DNA of 6,829 nucleotides. It comes from Nitrospirota bacterium. GTDB lineage: Bacteria; Nitrospinota_A; UBA7883. This document shows positions 4,633 to 6,829 of this stretch, one piece after another. The stretch spans positions 1 to 6,829 of the forward strand of contig DRJW01000121.1 of the NCBI GenBank assembly GCA_011052055.1, read 5' to 3'. Under the pieces are notes generated by a model. That model had not been told where the DNA came from. It saw nothing but the letters and a program-made list of their open reading frames with translations, and did not search any database. The translations under genes were made by a program, and so were the position numbers. Within the stretch, counting starts at the first letter, position 1. Each line of letters begins with the position of its first letter.

Positions 4633-6513
4633 TCAATCCAGACCCGATTCGAAATCAGGTTTAGGGTCATCCTCCACCGCGCTGTTGTCTATTCCAAGCC
4701 TCGGCCACTTCTCATCCACCAGTTTTACTATTTCATCATCCATTACAAGCTCGTCCGGCCATTCTCGCGGATGCCCTTCGTCTTTCATTTTTCTGGTCGC
4801 GTCCACGAAAAGCCTTCCCCCTTCATGGAAAATGTCGCGTGACGGATCGACGTTGTTGAAAAACTTCCATAGCGCGACAGAATGGCTCGACGGATCGACA
4901 TCTTTATCCAGGGCCATTATGATTTTGACGGCGCCTTCCTCGTCGTTATGTATTGCCTCGCGGGCGATACGATGCCCGTCCCAGGGCGCTTTTTTGTCGA
5001 TTGATATGATCGCAAGCGGACTGGATACTTCGGTAAACGGAATGTTGAGCGAGACGATCTCATTATGATCTTCGCATCCTTTTATGAACGGATCGAACGA
5101 CCTGTCCGTCTGGCTAAGACTGCTTTGCCGCTCATCGTCCGGCTCCGGGCCGGTGATATCGATCCCGATCTTGGCGCCGCGCAGAGGTTTGGGAGCTGAA
5201 TGATCCAGCACGTCCAGAATTCCTTCGGTTATCACCAGAGACTCTTCAAAATCTATTCGATTCAATAGCTCACGGGCCACCTGCCGGTAATCGTGAACGT
5301 CGACGGACTCGTCCACCGCCAGGATCATCTTGGCCAGGCTCATCTGCCCCGTTCCCCAAAGCGCGCTCATCAGTTTTCTGGCCTGTGCGGGATACCGTTT
5401 TCTGATCGAGACTATCACGCAGTTATGGAACACACCTTCCCAGGGAAGGTCGTAATCGACTATTTCCGGATTGATGGTTTTTAGCAGTGGAAGAAAAATT
5501 CTCTCCGTCGCCTTGCCCATATAGCAGTCTTCCATCGGGGGCTTGCCGACGATAGTCGTAAGGTATATCGGGTTTTTGCGATGGGTGACGGCGGTCACAT
5601 GGAACACCGGATAGTCCCCGGTCAACGAGTAATAGCCGGCGTGGTCGCCGAAGGGGCCTTCTATTCTTGTCTCTTTGATATCGACGTACCCTTCCAGCAC
5701 TATCTCCGCCGTGGCCGGAACCTCCAGATCGACCGTTCTGCATTGGACCAAATCTACGTGGGAGTTCCGGATAAACCCTGCCAGCATAAGCTCATCGATA
5801 CCTGGGGGCAGGGGCGCCGTGGCGGCGTAGACGACGGCAGGATCGCATCCAATGGCGACGGCCACTTCCATCTTGCTCCGCCCGGCCCGCCTATGGTCGT
5901 CGAAATTGCTGGCGCCGTCTTTGTGGATGTGCCAGTGCATCCCCGTCGTTTTCGGGTTGAACACCTGCAGGCGGTAGACGCCGACGTTTCTTACGCCTTC
6001 CACCGATTTTGTTATGACGCACGGTAGCGTGATAAACCTTCCTCCGTCGTCCGGCCAGCATTTTAAAACCGGAAGGCGGGTAAGGTCGACTTCTTCTCCG
6101 ATGGTCACAACCTCCTGGCAGGGCGGGGAGCTGTGGCTGATAACTTTCGGGGGGAATTTCGACATGCGGAACAGGGTGGGCAGGGCGGCCATTTTCTCCT
6201 GCCACGACTCTGGCGCCTTCATATGGATCAGGCTGTCGATGTCGTCGGCGATTTTCTCGATATCGTCTGTGCCCAGAGCCATGCTCATCCGCTTTACGCT
6301 CCCGAATGCGTTTATCAGAACCGGGATATCGGAGCCTTCCACATTTTCGAATAACAACGCCTTGCCGCCGCCTTCCGATTTGGATACGCGGTCAGTGATT
6401 TCGGTTATTTCCAGGATAGGCGAGACTTTCTCTTTTATTTTTATCAACTCGCCGCCCTTTTCCAGACGATTTATAAAATCGCGCAGTGAGTTGTAGCTGA
6501 TCCGGTCTGTCAT
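4633..6513 (-). CDS. ubiD: UbiD-family prFMN-dependent decarboxylase (long form, quinone biosynthesis type)
   Basis: A 626-residue protein, longer than E. coli UbiD (about 497) and close to the long forms annotated as menaquinone-biosynthesis decarboxylases. UbiD enzymes use prenylated FMN, Mn2+ and K+ to remove or add CO2 on aromatic or unsaturated acids. Family elements appear in order: YNSLRDFINRLEKGGEL at the N-terminus; NVGVYR (N176, R181) for metal/prFMN binding; HWHIHKDG (193-200); AEIVLEG (E270); EGPFGDHAGYYS (285-296); TTIVGKPPMED; and a C-terminal ALWKFFNNVDPSRD with REWPDELVMDDE. The substrate is inferred to be a quinone precursor; an unrelated aromatic acid is possible. No ubiX (prFMN synthase) lies in the window. 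The ATG at 6513 matches the family N-terminus; an in-frame GTG at 6537 would add 8 residues, and neither has a clear ribosome-binding site. It follows gpmI by only 27 nt (3 nt for the GTG), suggesting translational coupling. Confidence 0.92.
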   Translation of the reverse strand: MTDRISYNSLRDFINRLEKGGELIKIKEKVSPILEITEITDRVSKSEGGGKALLFENVEGSDIPVLINAFGSVKRMSMALGTDDIEKIADDIDSLIHMKAPESWQEKMAALPTLFRMSKFPPKVISHSSPPCQEVVTIGEEVDLTRLPVLKCWPDDGGRFITLPCVITKSVEGVRNVGVYRLQVFNPKTTGMHWHIHKDGASNFDDHRRAGRSKMEVAVAIGCDPAVVYAATAPLPPGIDELMLAGFIRNSHVDLVQCRTVDLEVPATAEIVLEGYVDIKETRIEGPFGDHAGYYSLTGDYPVFHVTAVTHRKNPIYLTTIVGKPPMEDCYMGKATERIFLPLLKTINPEIVDYDLPWEGVFHNCVIVSIRKRYPAQARKLMSALWGTGQMSLAKMILAVDESVDVHDYRQVARELLNRIDFEESLVITEGILDVLDHSAPKPLRGAKIGIDITGPEPDDERQSSLSQTDRSFDPFIKGCEDHNEIVSLNIPFTEVSSPLAIISIDKKAPWDGHRIAREAIHNDEEGAVKIIMALDKDVDPSSHSVALWKFFNNVDPSRDIFHEGGRLFVDATRKMKDEGHPREWPDELVMDDEIVKLVDEKWPRLGIDNSAVEDDPKPDFESGLD

Positions 6514-6540
6514 AATGTTGCTATTTCGCTTTGCCACGGT

Positions 6541-6829
6541 TCATACAAGCAAAGATGCGCCTGTCATCTCGTCAGGCTGTGGGATATTTAAAAGTTTTAA
6601 CATTGTCGGGGCGATATCCGCCAGACGCCCGCCTTCCCGAAGTTTTAAAGACTGATCGCCTATGTAATAAAAGGGAACCTTGTTGGTTGTGTGGGCGGTC
6701 ATAGGGGAGCCGTCATCGTTTATCATCTTTTCTATGTTACCATGATCGGCGGTTATCAGTAGATCGGCTCCCGCCTCCCCGCACGCTTTTATTATTCGCC
6801 CGACGGCGGTATCGACAACATTCACCGCC
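6541..6829 (-). CDS. gpmI: 2,3-bisphosphoglycerate-independent phosphoglycerate mutase, C-terminal part
   Basis: The frame enters from the right edge and ends at a TGA at 6541, giving the last 95 or so codons of an enzyme that is normally about 510 residues. It interconverts 3- and 2-phosphoglycerate in glycolysis, in the cytoplasm, using two Mn2+ ions in an alkaline-phosphatase-type fold. Visible family features are NVVDTAVGRIIKACGEAG, the metal-binding LLITADHGNIEKM, the MTAHTTNKVPF segment with its conserved histidine, and the terminal GRLADIAPTMLKLLNIPQP...MTGASLL. A GTG at 6825 is an internal codon, not the start, because the frame continues upstream through the edge. It is the first visible member of the gpmI-ubiD-yjbQ cluster. 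Confidence 0.96.
   Translation of the reverse strand, partial: AVNVVDTAVGRIIKACGEAGADLLITADHGNIEKMINDDGSPMTAHTTNKVPFYYIGDQSLKLREGGRLADIAPTMLKLLNIPQPDEMTGASLLV

Overview
This is a bacterial chromosomal window. The gene set (an oligopeptide-type ABC permease pair, a long UbiD-family decarboxylase, the end of gpmI, a protein with a Gram-negative-style cleavable signal peptide) points to a Gram-negative organism of moderate GC content. The long UbiD form and the palindromic 'ATGCCGGA...TCCGGCAT' repeat would suit a deltaproteobacterial or Nitrospinota-like lineage. That is inference; nothing here fixes the taxon.

Layout. At the left edge (1-158, minus) lies the start of an Ala/Pro/Thr-rich protein of unknown function, behind a near-consensus sigma70-type promoter (189-217). 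A largely non-coding divergent region follows. A stand-alone HNH endonuclease-family gene (588-1115, plus) has its own promoter at 527-555. Next is a small exported protein resembling the SCP-2 sterol/lipid-binding fold (1227-1772, plus). It converges on an overlapping DppC-DppB-type permease pair (1871-3692, minus). The 98-bp convergent gap holds a degenerate 36-bp copy of the end of the dppC-type gene, the most unexpected feature found. Divergent from dppB is a small basic Lys/Ala-rich protein (3787-4005, plus).

Between 4006 and 4195 is a non-coding stretch with three strong perfect hairpins: a REP-like tandem palindrome, then a 14-bp stem. To its right is a minus-strand cluster read from the right edge: gpmI (partial, glycolysis) - UbiD-family prFMN-dependent decarboxylase (likely quinone biosynthesis) - YjbQ/UPF0047 family protein. 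Their spacing is tight and they are probably co-transcribed.

How the genes fit together. The permease pair would form the membrane channel of a peptide (or nickel/opine) importer, but its ATPases and binding protein are not in the window. The gpmI-ubiD-yjbQ cluster is metabolic housekeeping. I found no tRNA, rRNA, CRISPR array, transposase, phage gene or convincing new multi-gene system. The window is mostly ordinary, and the notable observations are small-scale DNA structures.
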